This document shows positions 1 through 6,535 of a stretch of DNA of 14,985 bases, piece after piece (position 1 is the first letter of the stretch; every line of letters starts with the position of its first letter). The DNA lies in assembly GCA_034665745.1 (NCBI GenBank), contig JAXDJJ010000077.1:1-14985 (forward strand). The letters are read 5' to 3'. The DNA comes from JAXDJJ01 sp034665745 (GTDB lineage Bacteria > Actinomycetota > CADDZG01 > WHSQ01). The position numbers were made by a program, and so were the translations under genes. The notes beneath the pieces are model-generated. The model ran no database searches and was not told where the DNA came from. It worked only from the letters and a program-made list of their open reading frames with translations.

Positions 1-284
1 TGGTGGGCATGTTCCTCCTTGGCCTGATGTATCGATTCATCCAGCAGTTGGTGGGAGCCGACGGAGGCGACGTCGGTGCGGCGGTGATCGGTGCCTACGT
101 TCTTGGTTCTCTACTTCTTATCGAGAGCAATCTCAGTACGGTGCTGGCAGGAACGTTCTACCGATTGGCCTTCGGCCTGCTGATCGGTCGGATCATGCGA
201 TTGATGGGTGGTGCGACGGTCTTCCCGAGTCCGCCTGTGATCGAGTCGTCGGTTCCAGCCCAAGAGAGTCTCGGTCGAGCCTGA
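1..284 (+). CDS. C-terminal part of an integral membrane protein, possibly a polysaccharide polymerase (5' truncated)
   Basis: Only the last 93 or so codons are present. The frame is open to the left edge (first full codon at 3) and ends with TGA at 282-284. The visible protein has about three hydrophobic stretches: roughly residues 1-18, 24-41 (GAAVIGAYVLGSLLLIES) and 43-62 (STVLAGTFYRLAFGLLIGRI). A short polar tail follows. It lies two bases before a glycosyltransferase gene that it probably shares a transcript with. A many-helix membrane protein at this place in a glycan locus is often an O-antigen/oligosaccharide repeat-unit polymerase or ligase, so that is my best guess. No polymerase-specific motif is visible in the fragment, and a flippase or another transporter is equally compatible. 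Confidence 0.6.
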   Translation, partial: VGMFLLGLMYRFIQQLVGADGGDVGAAVIGAYVLGSLLLIESNLSTVLAGTFYRLAFGLLIGRIMRLMGGATVFPSPPVIESSVPAQESLGRA

Positions 285-286
285 CG

Positions 287-1405
287 GTGGGTGCCCGAGC
301 AGTACTTGCCCTCCAGACTGATTCCGGAGGCCGCGGTGGCGTTGCGACGGTTAACCACTGGTACGACCGTTGGATGGACATCGAGGACGAGGCAACCCCA
401 ACTCGGGTCGTGCTTCGAGACCGTGCCCCATCTGGTGACTACGTCCGGCATGCGCGCGCATGGGGGGTGGACAAGCCGCACCTCCCACTGCTCCTGCCTC
501 ACCTCCACGTACCTCAGTACCTGGCGGGGCGCCGCCTACTTGCGAAGGTCCAACAGAGATTCGATGCGATACACATAGTTGGGGCACACGTGGTTCACGG
601 CACGCTTGCGGCCGACCGACCGGAACCTTCTTTGGTGTGGTTCTGCACCACACTCGAAGACGAGAGGCGAAGGGTGAACCGGTTCCAAGTCGCGTATCGC
701 CGCGTCGCATACACGCTGTCCATGCCGTGGCTGGCTCGTCTCGAGAACCGCGTTCTCCGCAAGGCCGCCCGCGTCATCGCGATGAGCCCTCATGCGGTTT
801 CTCTGGCTCTCGCCGCGGGCGTTGCTTCTGACCGCGTTGTGACGGTTCCGATACCGATCGACACCGCGGTCTTCAAGCCCGGACGGGAAGAGAGACAAGG
901 CATCTTGTTCGTGGGCCGGGCAGGTGACCCACGCAAGAACTTCCCTGCCGTAGCGCGCCTGATGGCGACATCTACGGCTGCTGCCTCAGAGGGACTTGAT
1001 GTTGTCTCGGACGAAGACCCCAGGTCAGGGATGGATCGAGCCACCGCTGGTCTGGTCAGATGGTGGGATTACTCCGACGGCGTCGAGCAACTGGTCGAGC
1101 GGTATCAGCAGGCCCGGGTGCTCGTGCTCACCTCGATCCAGGAAGGTTTCGGCCTGGTCGTGTTCGAGGCGCTGGCTTGCGGCACCCCGGTTGTCGCGAT
1201 GCGTTGCGGGGGGCCGGATGCCTTCTTGCAGCAAAGTGGCGGGGGGTACGTGGTCGACAACGAGGCAGAGCTCAAGGATCGCGTCGAGGGATTGCTGAAC
1301 GACCCCTCGAGTTGCGAAGCATTGGGCGGCGCCGGCAGAATCTGGGTGGAAAAGAACATGTCCGCAGCTGCATTCCTCGCCGACCGATCGATCTTTGCGC
1401 TATGA
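287..1405 (+). CDS. GT-B fold glycosyltransferase, family 4-like
   Basis: A 372-aa cytoplasmic or membrane-associated glycosyltransferase that would move a sugar from a nucleotide-sugar donor to a growing lipid-linked glycan. The N-terminal Rossmann half begins AVLALQTDSGGRGGVATVN (residues 5-23), with the Gly-rich acceptor-side loop usual in GT4 enzymes. The C-terminal donor-binding half starts at ILFVGRAGDPRKNF (206-219). It carries the E-x7-E signature EGFGLVVFE, with E286 and E294 expected to contact the donor nucleotide sugar, followed by ALACGTPVVAMRCGGPDAF. Length is normal for the family. The GTG start at 287 sits two bases after the upstream stop without a clear ribosome site, which suggests translational coupling; a later start would cut into the first beta strand. 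The stop overlaps the next start (ATGA). The sugar and linkage cannot be inferred. Confidence 0.9.
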   Translation: MGARAVLALQTDSGGRGGVATVNHWYDRWMDIEDEATPTRVVLRDRAPSGDYVRHARAWGVDKPHLPLLLPHLHVPQYLAGRRLLAKVQQRFDAIHIVGAHVVHGTLAADRPEPSLVWFCTTLEDERRRVNRFQVAYRRVAYTLSMPWLARLENRVLRKAARVIAMSPHAVSLALAAGVASDRVVTVPIPIDTAVFKPGREERQGILFVGRAGDPRKNFPAVARLMATSTAAASEGLDVVSDEDPRSGMDRATAGLVRWWDYSDGVEQLVERYQQARVLVLTSIQEGFGLVVFEALACGTPVVAMRCGGPDAFLQQSGGGYVVDNEAELKDRVEGLLNDPSSCEALGGAGRIWVEKNMSAAAFLADRSIFAL

Positions 1406-2028
1406 CGCCCCGAAGCCGGCAACGCGAGCCGATACTGAAGAGGCCACTCGACATCATTCTTGCCGCACTCGGGATCGCGTTGTCGTCACCGCTGTGGCTC
1501 ATCTCCGCGGTGCTGGTCCTCGTCGATGGCGGCGGCCCCATCTTCTACCGGCAAGAGCGATGGGGCAGGGGCGCCACGACCTTCTGGGTCAGCAAGTTCC
1601 GAACGATGCGCCCCAGTGGGGGCCCGGTCACGCCGGCGGGAGTGGATGACCCGCGCGTCACCAAGGTCGGCCGGGTGCTCCGAGCGATGGGCCTCGACGA
1701 GCTCCCACAGCTCCTAAGCATCCTGAACGGTGACATGAGTCTGGTTGGCCCGCGCGCTCTCGCTGTTGGTGAGGCAGTGACGGTGCCATCAGGCGCCACG
1801 ACGCGTTACGAGGACCTTCCCGGGTTCGAAGAGCGTCTCCAGGTCCGGCCCGGTCTGACCGGGTGGGCCACCGTCCACCTGCCCAAAGACGTCCCTGCTT
1901 TCGACAAGTTCCAAGCCGACCTGCGCTACCTCGACGAGCAGAGTCTCCGGTTGGATCTGCAACTGATCGGGCTGTCGCTATGGATCAGCCTTCGGGGCCG
2001 GTGGGAGAGTCGCGACAAGAAGTTCTGA
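1402..2028 (+). CDS. Polyprenyl-phosphate sugar-1-phosphate transferase (initiating, monotopic PGT family)
   Basis: A 208-aa enzyme of the bacterial sugar transferase family (WbaP/PglC/WcaJ C-terminal catalytic core). These enzymes move a sugar-1-phosphate from a UDP-sugar to undecaprenyl (or other polyprenyl) phosphate at the inner face of the membrane, the first step of glycan assembly. Visible hallmarks in order: KRPLDIILA (13-21) leading into a hydrophobic re-entrant helix with a central proline (about 15-42, SSPLWLI), SKFRTM (64-69), the catalytic Asp-Glu pair in LDELPQLLSILNGDMSLVGP (98-117; D99, E100), and RPGLTGWA (149-156). It is the short form without the extra transmembrane helices of WbaP. 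I chose ATG 1402 because it overlaps the upstream stop as ATGA and gives the usual N-terminus. The frame stays open upstream to 1060, but that part overlaps the glycosyltransferase and resembles nothing in the family. Confidence 0.93.
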   Translation: MTPRSRQREPILKRPLDIILAALGIALSSPLWLISAVLVLVDGGGPIFYRQERWGRGATTFWVSKFRTMRPSGGPVTPAGVDDPRVTKVGRVLRAMGLDELPQLLSILNGDMSLVGPRALAVGEAVTVPSGATTRYEDLPGFEERLQVRPGLTGWATVHLPKDVPAFDKFQADLRYLDEQSLRLDLQLIGLSLWISLRGRWESRDKKF

Positions 2029-2033
2029 TCTCA

Positions 2034-2080
2034 CCCAGTTCCTTCCCGTAGAGTCTCACCTGGGACGGAAGTGAACTGGG
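2034..2080 (+). promoter_or_regulatory. Inverted repeat / RNA hairpin candidate in the gap before the flavoprotein gene
   Basis: CCCAGTTC at 2034-2041 is perfectly complementary to GAACTGGG at 2073-2080. If T2072 bulges out, the stem continues with CTTCC (2042-2046) pairing with GGAAG (2067-2071), giving 13 base pairs around a 20-nt loop. There is no T-run after the stem, so it is not a classic intrinsic terminator. It sits between the sugar transferase stop (2028) and the ribosome site at 2088. It could be a processing or stability element, an attenuator-like structure or a DNA operator. The function is inference. Confidence 0.45.
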
Positions 2081-2087
2081 GCAGCCC

Positions 2088-2095
2088 GGAAGGGG
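2088..2095 (+). promoter_or_regulatory. Ribosome binding site that decides the flavoprotein start
   Basis: GGAAGGGG ends two bases before ATG 2098. It supports that ATG over the in-frame GTG at 2071, which lies inside the inverted repeat and would add nine residues ahead of the dinucleotide-binding motif. Confidence 0.55.
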
Positions 2096-2097
2096 CC

Positions 2098-3237
2098 ATG
2101 GAAACAGATATCGCCATCGTGGGGGCGTCGGCCGCTGGCCTATTGGCAGCGTGCAGACTCGCGTCAGCAGGCCGAGATGTAGTCGTGTTCGAGCGAAGTC
2201 TCGCCCTCGAGCCCCTAGAACGCTCGCTGATCGTTACTCACAAGATGGAAGACCTCTTGGGGTCGATCGGGAATCGTTCGGTCAAGAATCACATCGACCG
2301 GTTCGAGATGTACGCGAACGGCAAGGTGGGTGAGATCAAGCTCGGCAAGCCCGACCTGATCATCGAGCGCTCGATCCTCATCGAAGACCTCGCGCGCCAG
2401 GCCATGGATGCCGGCGCAAAGCTCGAGCTCGGCAGCAGGCTCGTCGGCTTGAACGGGGCCGGCGGCGGTATCCGTCTCGACCTCAAGCAAGGTGGTCAAG
2501 CTCGGACACTTACGGCGTCCAAGGTCATCGGCGCCGATGGAGCCCAGAGCGACGTGGCGCGACTTGGCGGATGGCCACCCGTGCCGCTTGTCTCTCTGAT
2601 CCAAGCGATCATCGCTACGCCCTCGGACATCGACCTCCATACGTCACGGATCTGGTTCAGACCGCAGGACACACCGTTCTTCTATTGGTTCATCCCGGAG
2701 TGCTCCGACCGCGGCGCCCTCGGCGTCATCGGAGAGGACGCGCCGAACGTGAAGGGTCGATTGGACGCGTTCCTCGCGGAGAAAGGGATGACCCCACTGG
2801 GCTACCAAGCGGCCCTCATCCCCGCGTACAAGAGGTGGGTGAAGCCGCACAAGAAACTCGGCAAGGGTGATGTCTATCTGGTCGGGGATGCGGCTGCCCA
2901 AGTGAAGGTCTCAACGGTTGGGGGGATCGTCACTGGATTCAGAGGTGCCGAGGCCATCGTCGAGCGGATACTCACGGGGTCGAGACGTGAGCTCCGCCCC
3001 CTCCGTCGGGAGCTCAACCTTCACCTATTGATCCACAAGTCTTTACGTCGTTTCTCGCAAGAGGATTACATCCATCTGTTGGATCAACTGAGCCCCGAGG
3101 TGAAGCGTTCGATAACCGTGCGGTCACGTGATGACGCGGGCAGGATCCTGCTGAGCCTCATGCGCACCCGGCCCTCTCTCCTGCTTCGGGGCATGGGGTC
3201 TCTGGTCGGGCGTCGCGCACTCAACCCACAAGCCTGA
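2098..3237 (+). CDS. FAD-dependent oxidoreductase, geranylgeranyl reductase-like
   Basis: A 379-aa flavoprotein. The N-terminus IAIVGASAAGLLAACRLA (5-22) is an FAD-binding Rossmann loop (GASAAG in place of GxGxxG), and the second strand ends in VVVFER (28-33). A second FAD contact region is VIGADGAQSDVARLGG (143-158). LVGDAAAQVKVSTVGGIVTG (261-280) closely follows the GDAAGQVKPTTGGGI-type motif of geranylgeranyl reductases and relatives. YWFIP (196-200) sits where that family has its aromatic-x-Phe-Pro substrate-pocket motif. The family reduces isoprenoid double bonds in chlorophyll side chains, archaeal lipids, menaquinone and polyprenyl carriers. Next to a polyprenyl-phosphate sugar transferase, partial saturation of the lipid carrier is an attractive but unproven role; oxidation or hydroxylation of a small molecule is the alternative. 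The 19-bp gap to the next gene suggests cotranscription. Confidence 0.82.
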   Translation: METDIAIVGASAAGLLAACRLASAGRDVVVFERSLALEPLERSLIVTHKMEDLLGSIGNRSVKNHIDRFEMYANGKVGEIKLGKPDLIIERSILIEDLARQAMDAGAKLELGSRLVGLNGAGGGIRLDLKQGGQARTLTASKVIGADGAQSDVARLGGWPPVPLVSLIQAIIATPSDIDLHTSRIWFRPQDTPFFYWFIPECSDRGALGVIGEDAPNVKGRLDAFLAEKGMTPLGYQAALIPAYKRWVKPHKKLGKGDVYLVGDAAAQVKVSTVGGIVTGFRGAEAIVERILTGSRRELRPLRRELNLHLLIHKSLRRFSQEDYIHLLDQLSPEVKRSITVRSRDDAGRILLSLMRTRPSLLLRGMGSLVGRRALNPQA

Positions 3238-3256
3238 TCGACACCGCGGGGGACCG

Positions 3257-4996
3257 GTGCTGATCCTCGGGCTGAACCTATTCCACAGCGATTCGTCAGC
3301 GACCCTGCTGTCCGATGGCCGCGTTGTGATGGCGGTGGCCGAAGAGCGCTTGAACCGTGTGAAGCATTTCGCGGGAGTGCCGGCTCTTGCCATCCGCGCT
3401 TGTCTAGATGCCGCGGGGGCAAAGCTCTCGGATGTCGATCACGTCGCGCTGGGGCGCGATCCCGACTCGCATTCTCTCGTTCGGCTTCGCTATGGCGCGA
3501 AGAACCCGAAGAAACTTCTGAATCTCGTCAGGTTGCGTAACCGTGGCCAATCGCTGAAGGACCTGCGTCCGACGCTCGCCGCCGCTCTCGATGAAGATCC
3601 GGCGACTCTGCGTTTCAAACAGCACAACATCGAGCATCATGTCGCGCATATCGCGAGCGCGTACTTCTGTTCACCATGGGAGAAGGCAGCCGGCTTCAGC
3701 AATGACGGCTCGGGTGACTTCGTCAGCATCATGTCGGCCAACTGCGAGGGCAATTCGATCGACGTACTTCGGAGAACGTTCATCCCTCATTCCCTCGGCG
3801 GGTTCTACACGACGATCTGTGACTTCATCGGGTACAGCAAGTACGGGGACGAGGGGAAAGTCATGGGCCTCGCTGCCCTTGGTGATGACTCTTTCCACGA
3901 GGCGATGGAAGAGATGGTTCGACTCGCTCCACATTCCATCGAACTGGCTCTCCGCTACTTCGTCCCGATGGGGAGCAACCAGGGCATCGAGATCGCGGCC
4001 GATGGCGAGGTGTTGATCCCGCGGATGTACAGCGACGCGATGGTCGATCGCTTCGGCCCCCCCCGGCAACCCCGCTCCGAGATCACCCAGCGGGACAAGG
4101 ATCTTGCTGCGTCGATGCAGGTCCGTTTCGAGACCGCGTTCTTCCATCTGTTGAACGGGTTGCACCGGGAGGTCGATTCGGACGACATCGTGATGGCGGG
4201 TGGATGTGCGCTGAACAGCGTGGCCAACGGAAAGATGTTTGCCGCCACTCCTTACCAGCGCTCCTGGATCCAGCCCGCAGCCGGAGATGAAGGGCTGTCC
4301 CTCGGTGCCGCGTTGTACTGCTGGCACTCGATCCTTGGCAAGCAGCGCGATTACGTCATGACCGACGCGTATCTAGGTCCCGAGTTCTCTGAATCGGCGA
4401 TGAGCTCGGATCTGAAGGCCGCCGGCCTCACCTACGTGCGTCTCGACCGAGACGCGTTGATCGCGACGACCGCAGAAGCGATCGAACGCGGCCGCGTGGT
4501 GGGATGGTTCCAGGGGCGGATGGAGTGGGGGCCGCGGGCTCTCGGGAATCGTTCGATCCTCGCTCACCCCGGCTTGCCGGACATGAAAGACATCCTGAAT
4601 TCCAGGATCAAGCATCGCGAGTCGTTCCGGCCTTTCGCTCCTGCGATCCTCGAGGAGCGGTTAGCTGACTACTTCGAGTCGGCTCAACCTTCACCGTTCA
4701 TGTTGCACGTGTACAAGATCCGTCCGGAGAAACGCGATGAGCTAGTTGCCGTGACGCATGTGGACGGGACCGGACGACTTCAGAGTGTTTCCCGTGTCGA
4801 GAATCCCCTCTACTACGACCTGATCAGAGAATTCGGTCGTCGCACGGGTACGCCGGTGTTGTTGAACACGAGCTTCAACGAGAACGAACCGATCGTTTGC
4901 ACGCCACGTGAGGCCATCGATTGCTTCCTTCGCACCAAGATGGACCTGTTGGTGATGGGCAATCTCGTGGTCGAACGGGCCTCCGGTCAGGACTGA
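3257..4996 (+). CDS. O-carbamoyltransferase, NodU/CmcH/TobZ family
   Basis: A 579-aa enzyme predicted to make carbamoyl-adenylate from carbamoyl phosphate and ATP and pass the carbamoyl group to a hydroxyl, here probably on a sugar of the surface glycan. Family landmarks: LGLNLFHSDSSATLL (4-18; H10 at the position of the conserved N-terminal His), EHHVAHIASAYF (126-137; H127, H128 and H131 are the metal/phosphate-site histidines), SNDGSGDF (148-155), GDEGKVMGLAALG (197-209), MAGGCALNSVANGKM (313-327), GWFQGRMEWGPRALGNRSIL (416-435) and TPVLLNTSFNENEPIV (532-547). Both the Kae1-like domain and the C-terminal YrdC-like domain are represented and length is normal. The start is GTG 3257, with GGGGGA at 3248-3253 giving a short but usable spacing. 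The 3' end overlaps the convergent ATPase gene by 10 bp. A run of eight C lies inside the gene; the frame is intact. Confidence 0.93.
   Translation: MLILGLNLFHSDSSATLLSDGRVVMAVAEERLNRVKHFAGVPALAIRACLDAAGAKLSDVDHVALGRDPDSHSLVRLRYGAKNPKKLLNLVRLRNRGQSLKDLRPTLAAALDEDPATLRFKQHNIEHHVAHIASAYFCSPWEKAAGFSNDGSGDFVSIMSANCEGNSIDVLRRTFIPHSLGGFYTTICDFIGYSKYGDEGKVMGLAALGDDSFHEAMEEMVRLAPHSIELALRYFVPMGSNQGIEIAADGEVLIPRMYSDAMVDRFGPPRQPRSEITQRDKDLAASMQVRFETAFFHLLNGLHREVDSDDIVMAGGCALNSVANGKMFAATPYQRSWIQPAAGDEGLSLGAALYCWHSILGKQRDYVMTDAYLGPEFSESAMSSDLKAAGLTYVRLDRDALIATTAEAIERGRVVGWFQGRMEWGPRALGNRSILAHPGLPDMKDILNSRIKHRESFRPFAPAILEERLADYFESAQPSPFMLHVYKIRPEKRDELVAVTHVDGTGRLQSVSRVENPLYYDLIREFGRRTGTPVLLNTSFNENEPIVCTPREAIDCFLRTKMDLLVMGNLVVERASGQD
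4057..4064 (+). repeat. Homopolymeric C8 tract inside the carbamoyltransferase gene
   Basis: Eight consecutive C residues cover the codons for G267-P268-P269 of the carbamoyltransferase. The reading frame is intact here. Tracts of this length can slip during replication, so this is a possible on/off site. It is also a common place for sequencing or assembly indels. Confidence 0.5.
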
Positions 4997-6522
4997 GTCG
5001 AGAACTCCTCGAGCAGTTCCTCACTGACCAACCCGGACTGGATGCCCCGCATGACGACATACGGCTGCAAAAGCGGATCCGTGAACCTGAACTTCACGTG
5101 GGAATCAGTTCCCTTCCGTTGCAGGGCCGAGCCCCGCTGTTGGTCGGTCATTGCATTCAGGTGACGCAGGAACTTGGCCGTTTCGTAGCTCTTCCCCATC
5201 AGCCGGGACAACGGACGCTTCACGCTCGCAGCCGCGAAGTAACCGCGCTCGTCACGCGGAGCGAGGGCGGCCCCGGTCAGTACCTCTTCGTAGATGGCGT
5301 CCTGCGAGGACGACACGGCAACCTCGAATCCCTCACGGATGCTCTGGTGAACCCGCTCGAGCACCCTGGAAACAGCTTGGGCGACGTCTTCGAGCTCGAC
5401 CGTTTCGCGGTTCGCGTCGATGGCAGCGCGCGTGGCTGCCTGCGCCAGGAGATGTGTGTAGTGCGGGAACCCTTGTGAGAGATGCGTCATGCGATCAAGT
5501 GCGTCGGCGGTGCTCTTCATGTTGAGAAGCTCGAGCCCTTGGTTAACGATCTCTTTGAGTTCTTCCTCCGACATCCGTGGCATGTGGATCTGAACTAAGG
5601 CTCGTCGTACCGAACCGTGTTCCTGGATGAGATCGTCCAAGTCGTCTGCAACACCGATGATCACGATCGTCGCTGGCACGAGCTGGTCACTCAGCATCTT
5701 GATGGTGTCGGCGAACAAGCGGGAGACGTCTGGATCTCGCACCGTGTCGAACTCGTCGATGAACACGACGCATTCTTTGGCAGTTGCAAGATCGTTCAAT
5801 CCACGCCTGACGTCGTTAGGCAGCAGGTTCTCTGTGGCGGCCAGTTCCGTCATGGTTGTTTCGACGGCCGTCGATCCTTCGGGCAATAGCGGTCGCGCCG
5901 TTTCCGCGATCTGCTCGAAGATCTTCTGCCAGATGTGACTGTAGGTATCCGAGCTATCGCAGTTGATACGTATACCGAGCTGCGTCTCGTGGCCGTCGAA
6001 CACCCGTGTCATCACAGATGCGAGCGAGGTCTTCCCAACGCCGCGCTCACCGTAGATAACAGCGTGTTGCCCGCGCTCGTACACCGTATCGACGAGGTCT
6101 TCCATCTGTTGGGTCCGGCCGGCGAAGAGGTCCCTCCTGCTAACGGGCGCCGATGGGCTGAACGCTTCTCCAACCAGCATCCGAAGGTCGCGCTCGGGCT
6201 CGATGACGGGGTCGATCCGATCGGGGACGTTGACCTCTTCAGTCGCCACCGGCTCTGCAGGTACGACGGCCGCGGGTCGGGGCGCACGGGCGGGGTCGGC
6301 GGCGATCTCTTCGTCGCGTAGTTCCGAGAGTTTCCTGAGGGCTTGCAAGGTTTCGGACAAGCGTTGAACCGGATCCTGTTGGACGGCCGGTTCTTCGACC
6401 TTCGGCTGCGGCTGCTTCTCTTCGCGAGCAGCTTTCTCGTCACCCTTGATCAACAGCAGACCCACGATCGCCACACCGGCCGCGACCAGCATCGCGATGA
6501 GGAGCATCTCGGTCGGACTCAT
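4987..6522 (-). CDS. Membrane-anchored ORC/Cdc6-like AAA ATPase (paralogue 1)
   Basis: A 511-aa protein. Residues 5-25 (EMLLIAMLVAAGVAIVGLLL) form one N-terminal transmembrane helix followed by a charged cytoplasmic linker. A helix at 50-77 (RLSETLQALRKLSELRDEE) is shared with the neighbouring paralogue. The ATPase begins near 119 with FSPSAPVSRRDLFAGR. Walker A is GERGVGKTS (158-166; K164, T165) and Walker B is VVFIDEFD (252-259; D256, E257). IIGVADDLDDLI (288-299) follows at the sensor-1 position, then GSVRRAL (303-309) and a sensor-2-like GFPHYTHLLA (351-360). The C-terminus ends in a probable winged-helix with FRFTDPLLQPYV (478-489). The family is AAA_16/AAA_22-like; the substrate is unknown. 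It starts 13 bp after the paralogue's stop, so the two are likely cotranscribed, but no good ribosome site is visible. It overlaps the convergent carbamoyltransferase by 10 bp, leaving no room for a terminator. Confidence 0.83.
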   Translation of the reverse strand: MSPTEMLLIAMLVAAGVAIVGLLLIKGDEKAAREEKQPQPKVEEPAVQQDPVQRLSETLQALRKLSELRDEEIAADPARAPRPAAVVPAEPVATEEVNVPDRIDPVIEPERDLRMLVGEAFSPSAPVSRRDLFAGRTQQMEDLVDTVYERGQHAVIYGERGVGKTSLASVMTRVFDGHETQLGIRINCDSSDTYSHIWQKIFEQIAETARPLLPEGSTAVETTMTELAATENLLPNDVRRGLNDLATAKECVVFIDEFDTVRDPDVSRLFADTIKMLSDQLVPATIVIIGVADDLDDLIQEHGSVRRALVQIHMPRMSEEELKEIVNQGLELLNMKSTADALDRMTHLSQGFPHYTHLLAQAATRAAIDANRETVELEDVAQAVSRVLERVHQSIREGFEVAVSSSQDAIYEEVLTGAALAPRDERGYFAAASVKRPLSRLMGKSYETAKFLRHLNAMTDQQRGSALQRKGTDSHVKFRFTDPLLQPYVVMRGIQSGLVSEELLEEFSTQS

Positions 6523-6535
6523 GCGCTACAGGATG

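Noticed and set aside
1060..1401. Upstream extension of the sugar transferase frame
   Set aside because: The extra 114 codons overlap the C-terminal domain of the glycosyltransferase and have no family similarity. ATG 1402 in the ATGA overlap gives the normal N-terminus.
3671..4327. 218-codon - strand frame within the carbamoyltransferase gene
   Set aside because: Antisense shadow of conserved NodU-family sequence with no support of its own.
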